64,000 nt of DNA from Leptospira jelokensis (GCF_004769635.1 NZ_RQGH01000028.1:124001-188000); one strand, 5' to 3'; positions 27,721 to 37,876 are shown, counted from the stretch's first letter. Made by a program: numbers and translations. Notes: a model not told the origin generated them from the sequence alone.

Positions 27721-28811
27721 TGGAAGAGTACTCCCTCAATTTTTTTTGTTGTTTCTTCCCAAGTCCATAGTTTTGCGGGAAACCTTGGGATTCTCTCTTT
27801 TCGTGGTCCAGACATTTTTTGAAAAGACTCTGTCCATAATTCCGTATCTTTTGGTGGTACGTATACATCACATTTATCTGAAAGGATTTCCTTAAATACA
27901 GGAATATTTGATGCAACACAACGTTTCCCTTCTAACATAGCTTCGAGTAACGGTAATCCAAATCCCTCATGCAAGGAGGGGAAAAAAAATGCCTTACATC
28001 TTTGAAATGCCAATGCGAGTGTATTTTCGTTTGGGTTTTCGATGAACTGAATTCCTAAGGAATTGATTTTTGGATCGTGCAATTTTTCATACAAAAGAGA
28101 ACCTTCTTCTCCCCAACCTTTACGACCCATGATGAGAAGAGAATGTTTGTCTTTTGGGTTTTCCGTTTTGAAATTCAGAAATGCATCTACCAAACGATTG
28201 ATATTTTTACGTGGTTCTAAAGTCCCAACTGTGAGAAAAAAATCTTTTGGAAACTTGATTTGGTTTTTCGAAGGGTAAGTTTTGGTTTTGGAAACACCTG
28301 GGTAGACCACCAAACATTTGTTTTTAAATTTTGGTCGAAATTGTACAATTTCTTCCATAGTATTTTTCGACAAACAAAAGATTGCATCTGCATTTTTTAA
28401 AGTAATTGGTGATAGGAGTTTGTGTTGCCAATAGTTCCATTTCGCCATGGTCTCTGGGGCGGAGATGAAATTTAAGTCATGATAGTTTACATAACTGGGT
28501 ATCGGAAGTTTGAAAAAAGGTAACATCTGGATGGTTGCCCAAAATACTTCGATTCCGTTTTGTTCCAAACGTTTTGGCAGGATGAAGTTTAAATAAATTG
28601 GTCCGGGGATTGGTTTTTTTTCGATCACCAGACGCACATTTGGTGCCAATATTTCATTAAATACAGGATGGAGCTCTTTATTACTAAAAAAATAAAATTC
28701 TTTTTCTTTATGTTTCGGCAATAAAACCTTTAAGACTTCCGCGAGATAACGTGAGTTCCCTGTGATGCCGTAAGCAAGTGGCCTTACATCAATTCCGATT
28801 TTTGTTTTCAT
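27717..28811 (-). CDS. glycosyltransferase family 4 (GT-B) protein
   Basis: I choose the ATG at 28811, giving 364 residues that begin MKTKIGIDVRPLAYGITGN, a normal GT4 N-terminus; the open frame continues 32 codons upstream but into the end of the preceding gene. The GT-B signatures are there: FFLTVGTLEPRKNINRLVDAF (start of the C-terminal Rossmann domain, about residue 180) and the donor-binding EX7E segment FFPSLHEGFGLPLLEAMLEG. Proteins of this group add hexoses from nucleotide sugars, typically mannose, to a lipid-linked or polysaccharide acceptor. It overlaps the upstream GT87 gene by 23 bp and the downstream membrane protein gene by 4 bp. Confidence 0.88.
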   Translation of the reverse strand: MKTKIGIDVRPLAYGITGNSRYLAEVLKVLLPKHKEKEFYFFSNKELHPVFNEILAPNVRLVIEKKPIPGPIYLNFILPKRLEQNGIEVFWATIQMLPFFKLPIPSYVNYHDLNFISAPETMAKWNYWQHKLLSPITLKNADAIFCLSKNTMEEIVQFRPKFKNKCLVVYPGVSKTKTYPSKNQIKFPKDFFLTVGTLEPRKNINRLVDAFLNFKTENPKDKHSLLIMGRKGWGEEGSLLYEKLHDPKINSLGIQFIENPNENTLALAFQRCKAFFFPSLHEGFGLPLLEAMLEGKRCVASNIPVFKEILSDKCDVYVPPKDTELWTESFQKMSGPRKERIPRFPAKLWTWEETTKKIEGVLFQ

Positions 28812-30075
28812 AAAGGCCAAACCTAACAATATAAATGTACAAAAAACTTGTGGTATAAAATAAAATCGAATGCATGGAAAGTAAGGATTCGAGTTTTTGC
28901 CCAACAAATGTCCTGTGAGTGAGAAGTGGTAAACTTAATATCAAAATGAGTACAAATTTTGAGTTTAGATTCCGAACCAAAACTTGGTTTAGGATGTAGT
29001 AAGTGGGAACAAGACAGATGATAAAACTATGAATCCAACTAATCCCACTGAAGAGTGCAGAAATTAAAAACAATAATGATACAATTGCCCATTTTTGATT
29101 TTTGATCCTCCAAAGCAGTAATAGCGGAAAACCAAAAAGGAAAATGAATACCAATTGAATTGTTTTTAAAGTGAATATTGACAATTCAAAAAATGGTAAG
29201 TGGTAAGTCGGTTGGTTAATGAAGTCTGCACCAGAAACAAAATACTTTGCTAACGTAGAAGGTAAAGATTGGTTATTTTTCCAGGATCGTAGTAAGGGAT
29301 TGTTTAATGCATTCCCCAAAATCTCAGTCACCCATTCATAAGACATTCGGATCGTATAATCAAAGTTATAAATTAGCGGGAGTGAGTTCCAAAGGATTAA
29401 ACCTAAAATAAACCAGAAGATTCGTTTGAATTTTTTTTCGTAAAGGAACACAAAAAGAAAAACAAGTGGGGTGATTTTGATACTCACTGCAAGGGCAAGT
29501 AAAAGTCCACTGAGAGAATCTCTCTTCACCAAGAGGGAGGCTAGAACAAGTAGTATCAGTAGGATTCCTACTTGGTTGTTTTGGATGTGGCTTTCAATGT
29601 AGCGAAAATTGAATATTAAAGTTAATAAGAGAATTGATAAAGGGAACTTTGAAGTTTCTAAATTGAGTTCTTTGTTTTGGAAAAGGAGATAAAAAATCGA
29701 AACTAATGAAATCCAACTGATGATTTCGAATACCAAGGCCGCATTTGATTCTGACAATAACGTGAAGGGAATTAAAAGAAAAGAGAAAAGAGGTGGGTAA
29801 ATGTAAGTTGCAGTTTCATTTTGTAGGGCAACAAGAAGGGGTAAATTTTCCGGGCGAAACAAATCTTCTGTTGTTTTGATTTTGGTTTGGAGTTCTTCGG
29901 CAACATCAAAACGATATAAGTTCTCACCAGTGGACCATCGTTCACTTGCATGGTAATAATCCAAAAAATCTGATTTTTGGTCCGACCTTTGGATGGAATT
30001 TACCAATAAAAATAAAAAAAGAACACCGAGAATCCATTTCCACTGTCTTTCTATGGTTTCAAAAAATTTCCACAT
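28789..30075 (-). CDS. GT87/DUF2029-type integral membrane glycosyltransferase
   Basis: The 428-residue polytopic protein has about ten membrane segments. A long first extracytoplasmic loop with SDFLDYYHASERWSTGENLYR (residues 33-53) carries the D-x-x-Y / G-x-x-LY pattern typical of DUF2029, polyprenyl-phosphate-mannose-dependent mannosyltransferases of the GT-C fold. It is the first gene of the glycan operon, which runs 30075 to 22855. The 63-bp spacer to the divergent queA gene is short, so promoters for both lie there. Substrate is unknown; a polyprenyl-linked sugar donor and a surface glycolipid acceptor are inferred. Confidence 0.75.
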   Translation of the reverse strand: MWKFFETIERQWKWILGVLFLFLLVNSIQRSDQKSDFLDYYHASERWSTGENLYRFDVAEELQTKIKTTEDLFRPENLPLLVALQNETATYIYPPLFSFLLIPFTLLSESNAALVFEIISWISLVSIFYLLFQNKELNLETSKFPLSILLLTLIFNFRYIESHIQNNQVGILLILLVLASLLVKRDSLSGLLLALAVSIKITPLVFLFVFLYEKKFKRIFWFILGLILWNSLPLIYNFDYTIRMSYEWVTEILGNALNNPLLRSWKNNQSLPSTLAKYFVSGADFINQPTYHLPFFELSIFTLKTIQLVFIFLFGFPLLLLWRIKNQKWAIVSLLFLISALFSGISWIHSFIICLVPTYYILNQVLVRNLNSKFVLILILSLPLLTHRTFVGQKLESLLSMHSILFYTTSFLYIYIVRFGLYENKNRN

Positions 30076-30138
30076 AGTTCTCCTACCATTCCCAATATTT
30101 CTGGTTAATTGACAAGGTTTTCCTAAGGTGATTCCAAC

Positions 30139-31179
30139 ATGGATTTTTTAAACGAATTTGATTTTCATTTGCCCGAAGAACAAATTGCTCGTTTCCCCGC
30201 AAAAAACCGGGATGAATCTCGGTTGGTATTAGTAGACAAAACAACAGAGAAATTTTGGGAAGCTCCTTTTTTTCGTGACATCCGCGAGTGGGTGAGACCT
30301 GGAGATGTGTTTGTTTATAACGAAACAAAAGTTTCGTATAGAAGGGTGTATTTACAAGTGGAGTCTGGCCGCATCCATGAATCAATTTTTTTAGAAGCAG
30401 AAGGTGATGGTTCACGAATCTGGACTTGTATTCTGAAAAATAGAGCCAAACTTAAATTAGGTGAAGTATTGGCTCCCGTCGGATTCCCCACATTCTCATT
30501 TCGTTATGAAGGGAAAAACGAAGAACTCTCAATTTTAGTTTCTGATAAAACAGTAACTGATTCTGACTTCGAAATTTTTGGAACGATTCCGATTCCTCCC
30601 TACCTCAAACGGAATGTGACAGAAGAAGACAAGGTGCGTTACCAAACCATTTTTGCCAAAAAATCTGGTTCCGTTGCCGCACCCACTGCCGGTCTCCATT
30701 TTACTGAATCCTTACGTGCTGAGTTGGAAAAGACTGGAGCCGAATTTTTGCCAGTGGAACTCCAAGTTGGGTATGGGACATTCCGTCCTTTAACCGCCGA
30801 ACAATGGCAAACCAAAACCCTTCACAAAGAGAGGTATGAAATTACAGAAGGCACGGCAAGTCGATTGGATGGAGCAAGACGAGAAGGGCGGAGGGTGATT
30901 GCGATCGGAACGACAACACTTCGGGTCCTCGAAACTGTTTTTGATTCTCAACAACAGAAATATAAGGTAGGCGTGGGTCAAACTGACATATTTTTGTCGC
31001 CTGGTGACAAAATAGAATCCGTACAAGGACTAATCACAAACTTTCATTTGCCCAAATCGACCTTACTTTTGTTAGTGAGTGCCTTTGCCAATAGTCGACT
31101 TGTGATGGATGTTTATCGTTATGCATTGCAGAACAAGTTTCGTTTTTATTCTTATGGGGACTCTATGTTCCTATTTTAA
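30139..31179 (+). CDS. queA: tRNA preQ1(34) S-adenosylmethionine ribosyltransferase-isomerase
   Basis: QueA transfers and rearranges the ribosyl moiety of S-adenosylmethionine onto preQ1 in position 34 of GUN-anticodon tRNAs, making epoxyqueuosine. The 346-residue protein is full length and colinear with the family: the N-terminal DFHLPEEQIARFPAKNRDESRLV block, PTAGLHFTE (about residue 181), VELQVGYGTFRPL and ITNFHLPKSTLLLLVSAFA. An AAGG stands about 10 bp ahead of the ATG. It is divergent from the glycan operon. Confidence 0.94.
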   Translation: MDFLNEFDFHLPEEQIARFPAKNRDESRLVLVDKTTEKFWEAPFFRDIREWVRPGDVFVYNETKVSYRRVYLQVESGRIHESIFLEAEGDGSRIWTCILKNRAKLKLGEVLAPVGFPTFSFRYEGKNEELSILVSDKTVTDSDFEIFGTIPIPPYLKRNVTEEDKVRYQTIFAKKSGSVAAPTAGLHFTESLRAELEKTGAEFLPVELQVGYGTFRPLTAEQWQTKTLHKERYEITEGTASRLDGARREGRRVIAIGTTTLRVLETVFDSQQQKYKVGVGQTDIFLSPGDKIESVQGLITNFHLPKSTLLLLVSAFANSRLVMDVYRYALQNKFRFYSYGDSMFLF

Positions 31180-31231
31180 AAATAGGTTTACATCCCTTTT
31201 GGATTAGGAAATATGTTTCTACAGTTTCTTT

Positions 31232-32254
31232 ATGCATTCCCCACAAACGTCTCTTTTGATTTCGCTTTTTTCTGGATTGGGTCTTCTTGGGGTCGTCGTT
31301 TTGACACCAGTAAAAGAAAACCAAGTCAAAAAATTGGAAAATCCCGTAAAACCGGTGTTTGTCGAAAAGGATGCATCCAATCGGTCCAATCTTTGGAATG
31401 GGAACCAAGGCCAAACGAGAAGATCCGAGTTTGAAGTAGATAACAGTGATAAGTTGATTTCACTTGTACTAAACGGAAACCGCCTAGAAACACAAAAAAA
31501 AAACTTAAGACGATTTTTTAACTCTTATCCGTCTACTCGACTTGATTTTGATTCAACACCTGCCACTTATTCTTTTTTGGATGCGAAACTAAGTGGCGAA
31601 CCAGCTTTATCCCAAATTTTACTTTCCACATCCACTCATCCATCCACTACCATGATATTCCGGCAGCTAGAGTCCAATAAACGTACGTTATATGATCCAA
31701 AGCAACTTTACGAATACCAAGGAAACTTTTCAGCAACTTCCTTTTTAAACGTTCAAACTTCAGTATATAACGTAAAAACTGAAAATCCAGTTTCTTCTTA
31801 CGGAGCTGAAGGTGGCAAATTTTCTTTTTTTTTCGGAAGTGATAAAATCCAACTCAATGTAAAATACAATTACGTGAACCAAAGGCCAAGTGCTTCCAAT
31901 GGCCAGGTTGGCTTTGTGCCCACACAAGACATTGCATCCCTTGGATTTATCTTTTATTTAGGCTCATCTAAGAATTATTCTTTATATGTCGGAAATCAGA
32001 TTTTTAATGTTTTTAACGATCCTTTACTACGGGTAAGAGACCAAAATGGAAGGTCTCCAGAAACATTTTCGGCTTCCTTTCGTGGGAAACATTCAGGGAA
32101 TCAAAAAACGACTTTTTTTCTTAATTTCCAGAACCAATTTTATAAAGACGGTGTGCTTTATGGGGTACCAGGTGGTTATATGGTAGGGAATACATTTAAT
32201 GGAAAATCGTTTTATGAATATGTTACATCACTTGGGATGGAACTTGCATTTTAA
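31232..32254 (+). CDS. hypothetical outer-membrane beta-barrel-like protein
   Basis: The 340-residue protein begins with a hydrophobic segment (about 7-25) that may be a signal peptide, then a basic, disordered region. From about residue 115 onward it shows alternating hydrophobic/polar strands with many Asn, Ser, Tyr and Phe residues, and it ends in Phe (GMELAF), consistent with an outer-membrane barrel. I cannot assign a family. No Shine-Dalgarno sequence is seen before the ATG at 31232. It overlaps the following FlgO-like lipoprotein gene by 11 bp, so the two are probably made together. Confidence 0.62.
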   Translation: MHSPQTSLLISLFSGLGLLGVVVLTPVKENQVKKLENPVKPVFVEKDASNRSNLWNGNQGQTRRSEFEVDNSDKLISLVLNGNRLETQKKNLRRFFNSYPSTRLDFDSTPATYSFLDAKLSGEPALSQILLSTSTHPSTTMIFRQLESNKRTLYDPKQLYEYQGNFSATSFLNVQTSVYNVKTENPVSSYGAEGGKFSFFFGSDKIQLNVKYNYVNQRPSASNGQVGFVPTQDIASLGFIFYLGSSKNYSLYVGNQIFNVFNDPLLRVRDQNGRSPETFSASFRGKHSGNQKTTFFLNFQNQFYKDGVLYGVPGGYMVGNTFNGKSFYEYVTSLGMELAF

Positions 32255-32744
32255 ATTATTAAGTTTCTTTTTGATCTTTGCTTTATTTAGCGCATGTTAC
32301 TTGGGAGAGGAACGTGAGTCCAAACCCAAAAAACCTCCTACACCTCCATTAGAACAATTAGCAGTTTCCTTGTCGGAAAGGGGTTTGTATTTCCATCCAG
32401 AGAGATTGGTAGTGCTCACTTTTTTAGACAATGAGGGTAAAAAAAGTCCCTACGGTGAAATCCTTGCCGAAAAACTCACAACCGAACTTGTCAAAAAGGA
32501 TCGTTACCTTGTGCTCGATCGGTTGGCCAACCAAAAGGTCTTAAAAGAAGCGGGACTCAGTTTGGATTCACCAACGGACACTGCCACCTTGCGGAAAATA
32601 GGTGAGGTTTTGAAATTAGATGTCATCATCACAGGGATTGTAACTCCTTACCAAGATGGTGTTTTTGTCAATACGAGACTCATCGAAATCAAAACAGGAC
32701 TTATCTTAAAAGCCGATGAAGTGTATGTCCGCATTGACGGATAA
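32244..32744 (+). CDS. FlgO/CsgG-like lipoprotein
   Basis: I start at the TTG at 32244, which overlaps the previous gene by 11 bp, because it yields a lipoprotein signal ending LFSAC (Cys18); the ATG at 32199 would prepend a charged non-signal segment. The 166-residue product has the beta-alpha pattern of the FlgO/TolB-N/CsgG superfamily: LVVLTFLDNEGKKSPYGEILAEKLTTELVKK, then YLVLDRLANQKVLKEAG, KLDVIITGIVTPYQDGVFVNTRLI. In vibrios FlgO is an outer-membrane lipoprotein linked to flagella, but such domains occur widely in envelope assembly. Partnership with the barrel protein upstream suggests an outer-membrane complex. Confidence 0.75.
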   Translation: MHFKLLSFFLIFALFSACYLGEERESKPKKPPTPPLEQLAVSLSERGLYFHPERLVVLTFLDNEGKKSPYGEILAEKLTTELVKKDRYLVLDRLANQKVLKEAGLSLDSPTDTATLRKIGEVLKLDVIITGIVTPYQDGVFVNTRLIEIKTGLILKADEVYVRIDG

Positions 32745-32853
32745 TCCCAATTCACTTCGCCAAAAGAACCAATTTTACTGATTTTAGCTTTTGTAGTTTA
32801 ATTTTCGATTGATTCCCTTTTTTCCTACGGTCTGATAGGTATAAGAGGTTCAG

Positions 32854-35109
32854 ATGGCATTTGATATAGAAATGATTGCGGCTCGTTATTCCAAAATGGA
32901 AGCGGCCATCGCACAAGCCAAAAAGATTGTGGGTCGACCCCTCACTCTCACAGAAAAGATTTTATACAACCACCTTTGGGACGGAAATCCATCCAAAAGT
33001 TTTGGACGTGGTGCTGATTATGTTGACTTTGCACCAGACCGAGTGGCGATGCAAGATGCAACAGCTCAGATGGCCCTTTTGCAGTTCATGCAAGCCGGCA
33101 GAAAAAAAGTGGCAGTGCCTTCCACCGTTCACTGTGACCACTTGATCACAGCCAAAGAAGAATCAGGAAAAGACCTTGGCATTGCGGTCACTGAAAACAA
33201 AGAAGTTTATGATTTTTTATCCTCCGTTTCCAATAAATATGGAATTGGATTCTGGAAACCAGGTGCTGGTATCATCCACCAAGTTGTTTTGGAAAACTAT
33301 GCATTCCCTGGTGGGATGATGATTGGAACCGATTCCCATACAGTGAATGCTGGTGGACTTGGAATGGTTGCCATCGGTGTGGGTGGAGCTGACGCTTGTG
33401 ATGTGATGGCGGGTCTCCCATGGGAACTCAAATGGCCAAAAGCCATCGGTGTCAAACTCACAGGAAAACTGAATGGTTGGACATCCGCAAAAGACGTGAT
33501 TCTAAAAGTAGCTGGAATCCTCACTGTGAAAGGTGGAACGGGTGCGATTGTAGAATACTTTGGACCAGGTGCTGAAGCGCTTTCTTGTACGGGAAAAGGT
33601 ACAATCTGTAACATGGGTGCCGAAATTGGTGCTACTACATCTACATTTGGTTATGATGCTTCCATGGAACGTTACTTAAGATCCACTAACAGAAGTGATG
33701 TGGCTGACCTTGCGAACAAATACAAAGCTCACTTAACCGCTGACCCGGAAGTGTATGCCGACCCAGCGAAATACTTTGACCAAGTGATCGAAATTGATCT
33801 CGACACTCTCGAACCATATGTCAATGGACCGTTTACACCAGACCTTGCCACTCCGATTTCTAAAATGAAAGAAGAAGCAGCGAAGAATGGTTGGCCTCTC
33901 AAAGTAGAAGTGGGACTCATCGGATCTTGTACGAACTCTTCCTATGAAGACATCTCTCGTGCAGCATCCCTTGCCAAACAAGTGGCATCCAAAGGCCTCA
34001 AAACCAAAGCAGAATTTACCATCACTCCTGGTTCGGAGCTTGTTCGATACACCATCCAAAGAGACGGTTTCATTGATACCTTCAACCAAATTGGTGCCAA
34101 AGTATTTTCGAATGCGTGTGGGCCTTGTATTGGGATGTGGTCACGTGTGGGTGCTGAGAAAAAGGAAAAAAACACAATTGTTCACTCCTTCAATCGTAAC
34201 TTCCAAGCGCGACAAGACGGTAACCCAAATACCTATGCCTTTGTAGCATCACCTGAAATCACAACAGCACTTGCGATTGCCGGTGATTTGGGTTTCAATC
34301 CACTTACAGATACCCTCACCAACGAAAAAGGGGAAAAGGTAAAACTCGACCCACCTACGGGAGAAGAACTTCCAAAGAAAGGGTTTGCTGTTGAAGATGC
34401 TGGCTATGTGGCACCGGCCGCGGATGGATCTGGTGTCCAAGTGATTGTGGATCCAAGTTCCACAAGGCTCCAACTCCTTGCACCATTCAAAGCTTGGGAA
34501 GGAACAGACCTCAAAGGTTTGAAACTCCTCATCAAAGCAAAAGGAAAATGTACAACCGACCATATTTCCATGGCAGGTCCATGGTTAAAATTCCGTGGCC
34601 ACTTGGATAATATTTCCAATAACCTTCTCATTGGTGCGACCAATTTCTTCAACGGCAAAACCAATGAAGTGAAAAACCAAATCACTGGGAATTATGAACC
34701 TGTTCCGCAAACCCAAAGGGCTTACAAAGCACAAGGCATTGGATCCATTGTGGTCGGTGATGAAAACTATGGGGAAGGTTCTTCGAGAGAACACGCAGCC
34801 ATGGAACCACGGCACTTGGGAGTGCGGGCAGTCCTTGTAAAATCGTTTGCTCGTATCCACGAAACAAACTTGAAAAAACAAGGGATGTTAGCGTTAACAT
34901 TTGCCAATAAAGAAGACTACGATAAAATCCAAGAAGACGATTCAATCGACATCAATGGTTTAACTAGTTTTCAAGAAGGTAAGGCACTTACACTCGTTCT
35001 CAACCACAAAGATGGGAAAAAAGACGAGATCCAAGTGAACCATACTTATAATGCGCAACAAATCGAATGGTTCAAAGCAGGTGCTGCCTTGAACTTGATG
35101 AAAGCGTAA
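32854..35109 (+). CDS. acn: aconitate hydratase, mitochondrial-type
   Basis: Aconitase isomerises citrate to isocitrate in the TCA cycle using a 4Fe-4S cluster. The 751-residue protein is the length of the mitochondrial-type family. Cluster ligands are seen in [10 protein letters not shown]? region context plus [12 protein letters not shown] (Cys) and [13 protein letters not shown] (two Cys). [14 protein letters not shown] and [21 protein letters not shown] (the swivel-domain SREH serine) are intact. AGAGG stands 6 bp ahead of the ATG. A perfect 11-bp stem hairpin follows 18 bp after the stop codon, so it is probably transcribed alone. Confidence 0.95.
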   Translation: MAFDIEMIAARYSKMEAAIAQAKKIVGRPLTLTEKILYNHLWDGNPSKSFGRGADYVDFAPDRVAMQDATAQMALLQFMQAGRKKVAVPSTVHCDHLITAKEESGKDLGIAVTENKEVYDFLSSVSNKYGIGFWKPGAGIIHQVVLENYAFPGGMMIGTDSHTVNAGGLGMVAIGVGGADACDVMAGLPWELKWPKAIGVKLTGKLNGWTSAKDVILKVAGILTVKGGTGAIVEYFGPGAEALSCTGKGTICNMGAEIGATTSTFGYDASMERYLRSTNRSDVADLANKYKAHLTADPEVYADPAKYFDQVIEIDLDTLEPYVNGPFTPDLATPISKMKEEAAKNGWPLKVEVGLIGSCTNSSYEDISRAASLAKQVASKGLKTKAEFTITPGSELVRYTIQRDGFIDTFNQIGAKVFSNACGPCIGMWSRVGAEKKEKNTIVHSFNRNFQARQDGNPNTYAFVASPEITTALAIAGDLGFNPLTDTLTNEKGEKVKLDPPTGEELPKKGFAVEDAGYVAPAADGSGVQVIVDPSSTRLQLLAPFKAWEGTDLKGLKLLIKAKGKCTTDHISMAGPWLKFRGHLDNISNNLLIGATNFFNGKTNEVKNQITGNYEPVPQTQRAYKAQGIGSIVVGDENYGEGSSREHAAMEPRHLGVRAVLVKSFARIHETNLKKQGMLALTFANKEDYDKIQEDDSIDINGLTSFQEGKALTLVLNHKDGKKDEIQVNHTYNAQQIEWFKAGAALNLMKA

Positions 35110-35127
35110 CTAAAAATTCGATGAAAC

Positions 35128-35152
35128 ACTTGCCAGAAATTTTCTGGCAAGT
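35128..35152 (+). terminator. hairpin downstream of aconitase, probable terminator
   Basis: ACTTGCCAGAA pairs without mismatch with TTCTGGCAAGT across a 3-base loop. The stem is followed by CACTCCTTTT, a short and interrupted T tract, so termination may be partial and allow read-through into the J-domain-like gene 12 bp later. Confidence 0.6.
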
Positions 35153-35163
35153 CACTCCTTTTC

Positions 35164-36384
35164 ATGCCAAGTCCAAAACCTAAAACAAATCCATCTTCAA
35201 ATCCAGAAACCCATCCGAAAAAAGGAAATCCTAAACAAAAGAAATCCTCAGTGGAAAAAACTTCCCAAGAAGAAGAACTTGTATGGTCTGGAGAATCTTC
35301 CAACCAAACCAAAGCACAAAAAGAATTCAATGATGCTTTGCGTAAACACAAAGAAACTCTCGACCGTTCCAAAGAAATTGAACCTTTATTCCAACTGGTG
35401 AATGAAACCTATCTGAATGTTGTTTTACCCGAATTAAACAAACAAAAACAATTAGAGCGGGAAAGATTTGAACTCATGTGTTCCATACTACTGGAAGAAA
35501 AATTATCTTTTGGTAAAATGCAAAGAGAGTTTCTGCGAAGGTATTTATTGGATATTTGTAACGATAATTTGACAGAAGACCCTGAATTTTATAACCCATT
35601 TCGTGACCAATTAGAAACCAAATTTGAAAAAATGGAAAGAATTCGGTATAAAAACCAAATGGAATCTCGCATCAAACAAACGTTTGGTATGGACATTGAT
35701 TTGGATGATTTCAATCGAACCCAATTTGATTCGGACGAAGAACGAGAGTCTCACGAAGAAAAATACCGAGATTTTCGCGAAAAGTATGAAGAGTATCGGT
35801 CTGAGTATTTTAGAAAGTCCCAATCGGGATCCAACAATAAAAGAAAATCGAAAGCCCAAATGGAGAAGGAAAAAAAACAATTAGAAGCAGAACGGTTGTT
35901 GGGGACGGATATCAATACATTATTCAAAAATTTAGCCAAACTCATCCATCCAGACAAAGAACAAGATCCAATCTTACGCGAGAAAAAAGCCAAACTGATG
36001 ACAAAACTCTCTGGTGCCAGAGATAATATGAATATTGCTGAAATTTTAGAAATTAAATTGCAAGTAGATGAACTCATTCCAAGCCAACAAACGAATGTTT
36101 CGTTCCATGATTCTTCGATCAAACGTTTTGTTGGAATCATCAAATCTAAAATTCGAGAATTAGAAGATTCGATTAGACAAAGATTTTTTTCGCACCCACT
36201 CATGGCAGATTTCCCTTCGAGTAAAATCACAAAAGAGTCATTGGATGTGTATCTAAAACGAGTGAAGTTAGACAACCAAATGGTCACAAAAGCCTACCAA
36301 AAGGAAGTAGACCAGTTAACAAAGGATCCAAAGTACATAAAAGAGATGATTCGGGAACTGCAAAGTTTGGGAGTTCAATTCTAA
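35164..36384 (+). CDS. hypothetical protein with J-domain-like HPD segment
   Basis: The 406-residue soluble protein opens with a Lys/Pro/Ser/Asn-rich low-complexity segment (1-40). Long charged helices follow. Near residue 250-290 the segment LFKNLAKLIHPDKEQDP carries the HPD motif, followed by a helix (LREKKAKLMTKLSGARDNMNIAEIL) as in helices II-III of J domains. It may therefore recruit an Hsp70, but the surrounding protein is not a standard DnaJ (no G/F region and no zinc repeats). The stop overlaps the next start by one base (TAATG), so it is coupled to the methyltransferase gene. Confidence 0.65.
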   Translation: MPSPKPKTNPSSNPETHPKKGNPKQKKSSVEKTSQEEELVWSGESSNQTKAQKEFNDALRKHKETLDRSKEIEPLFQLVNETYLNVVLPELNKQKQLERERFELMCSILLEEKLSFGKMQREFLRRYLLDICNDNLTEDPEFYNPFRDQLETKFEKMERIRYKNQMESRIKQTFGMDIDLDDFNRTQFDSDEERESHEEKYRDFREKYEEYRSEYFRKSQSGSNNKRKSKAQMEKEKKQLEAERLLGTDINTLFKNLAKLIHPDKEQDPILREKKAKLMTKLSGARDNMNIAEILEIKLQVDELIPSQQTNVSFHDSSIKRFVGIIKSKIRELEDSIRQRFFSHPLMADFPSSKITKESLDVYLKRVKLDNQMVTKAYQKEVDQLTKDPKYIKEMIRELQSLGVQF

Positions 36385-37064
36385 TGAAACGATTTTTGAA
36401 ACCAAAACAAGTGGGGCTCGGAAAAAACGGCAAAGAGTTTGGATCGGAATATTGGTCAGAGATTTATGGGAACGGACTTGATGTCGATGGATCCTATAAT
36501 GCAAAGCAACATGCCGAATACCTAAAGTCTCTTTTCCAACTGATGGAAATCCCTGTTTACAAAATCGCAGACTTTGGGTTTGGAAAGGGGATTTTACTTC
36601 GTGAAATGGTAAAGGCCTTTTCGCCTGTCAAAGTGTTTGCTGTGGATGCATCCAAAGAAGCATTTGAAGAATTAAAAAAAAAGGATTGGGTCAAACGATC
36701 CGATAAATTTCACATTTACCACGAATCACTCGAAACATTGGTTTTACCAAAATTAGAAAAGGAACCCGTGGAACTTGGGATTTGTAATTCGGTCATCCAA
36801 TATTTGCCAGAAAACCAAATCCCTTCCGTATTAGAAAAAATGGCCAAGTATTGTAATTATTTGTATTTCACTGTGCCAACAAATGAAGATTATGCGGTCA
36901 TGAAACAGGAAATGTCTTTTGTAGATCCATATGCATTTTCTAGAACCAAAAAAAAGTATCGGAAGTGGATTGCGAGGGACTTTGAAATTGTAGGTTATAA
37001 TCTTTTGCAGAGTAAATGGCTTGGGGAAAAAGGTTTTAAAGAAGATTTTTTTCGAATCGATTGA
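36384..37064 (+). CDS. class I SAM-dependent methyltransferase
   Basis: The 226-residue protein has the Rossmann methyltransferase motif I IADFGFGKGILL (about residue 60), motif II KVFAVDASKEAFEEL (acidic Asp at its end) and a motif IV-like LGICNSVIQYLP, so SAM binding is likely. The substrate is not revealed. The N-terminus (KRFLKPKQVGLGKNGKEFGSEYWSEIYG) resembles small-molecule or protein methyltransferases only loosely. It is coupled by a TAATG junction to the J-domain-like gene. Confidence 0.78.
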   Translation: MKRFLKPKQVGLGKNGKEFGSEYWSEIYGNGLDVDGSYNAKQHAEYLKSLFQLMEIPVYKIADFGFGKGILLREMVKAFSPVKVFAVDASKEAFEELKKKDWVKRSDKFHIYHESLETLVLPKLEKEPVELGICNSVIQYLPENQIPSVLEKMAKYCNYLYFTVPTNEDYAVMKQEMSFVDPYAFSRTKKKYRKWIARDFEIVGYNLLQSKWLGEKGFKEDFFRID

Positions 37065-37187
37065 TAGGCCAAGATCAGAAATGTTCTTTCCATTGACAAA
37101 ATTAAAAAAATTCGCAGTTAAGTTCAAGGCCATTTCCTTTGATTTGCAAATGATTGAAAATGAACTCACCTTAGAGACTAGAAATTG

Positions 37188-37850
37188 ATGCCAGAATTCC
37201 TTTTTTTGAAACAATACGTTTCCTTAGAGTACACAATCTTTGAGTTGTATGGGTATCCTTTATCGTACCTTGAATTTTTAGGAACCACATCTGGTCTTGT
37301 CTGTGTGTATTTGGCCGCAAGGAATCATATCGTAACTTGGCCCATTGGAATTTTTAACTCCATTTGTTTTTTCTTTTTATTTTTCCAAATCCAACTCTAT
37401 TCTGATATGCTGTTGCAGGTCTATTTTTTTGGATCGAGTATTTATGGTTGGATCATCTGGAAAAAACGAACTGGTTCCTTTACCAAAATTGTTTCCCTTG
37501 GCAAAGAAAAAAATCTGATCCTCGTGGCCTTACTTGTTTTTGGAACTTTTGGCCTTGGCCAGTTCACAAAACACCTACCAGGATGGTTTCCTAGTTTATT
37601 TGTAAAACCTCCTGACTTTTTGTATTGGGATGCATTCACGACAGTGGCAAGTATTTTTGCCAATTTGTTACTGGCTCAAAGGAAATTAGAATCTTGGTTT
37701 TTGTGGGTTTTTGTGGATCTAGTTTGTATTGTTCTCTATTACTTAAAAGGAATCCCGTTTGTGACGATCGAATATGTGGTTTTCCTTCTCATCGCATTTT
37801 ATGGCTCTTGGCATTGGTATAAAGAATACGATGAGAATCGGAAAACATAA
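37188..37850 (+). CDS. pnuC: PnuC-type nicotinamide riboside/nucleoside transporter
   Basis: PnuC is a facilitator for nicotinamide riboside used in NAD salvage. The 220-residue protein has about seven membrane segments and the family blocks: SYLEFLGTTSGLVCVYLAARNHIVTWPIGI (residues 25-54), QLYSDMLLQVYFFGSSIYGWIIW, WDAFTTVASIFANLLLAQRKLESWFLWVFVD. The frame also allows TTG at 37185; I take the ATG at 37188. There are 123 bp of upstream DNA and no Shine-Dalgarno sequence is obvious. A 7-bp stem hairpin (37877-37898) lies after the stop. Confidence 0.9.
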   Translation: MPEFLFLKQYVSLEYTIFELYGYPLSYLEFLGTTSGLVCVYLAARNHIVTWPIGIFNSICFFFLFFQIQLYSDMLLQVYFFGSSIYGWIIWKKRTGSFTKIVSLGKEKNLILVALLVFGTFGLGQFTKHLPGWFPSLFVKPPDFLYWDAFTTVASIFANLLLAQRKLESWFLWVFVDLVCIVLYYLKGIPFVTIEYVVFLLIAFYGSWHWYKEYDENRKT

Positions 37851-37876
37851 AACAGGATGCGTATTTATCCTTTGGC

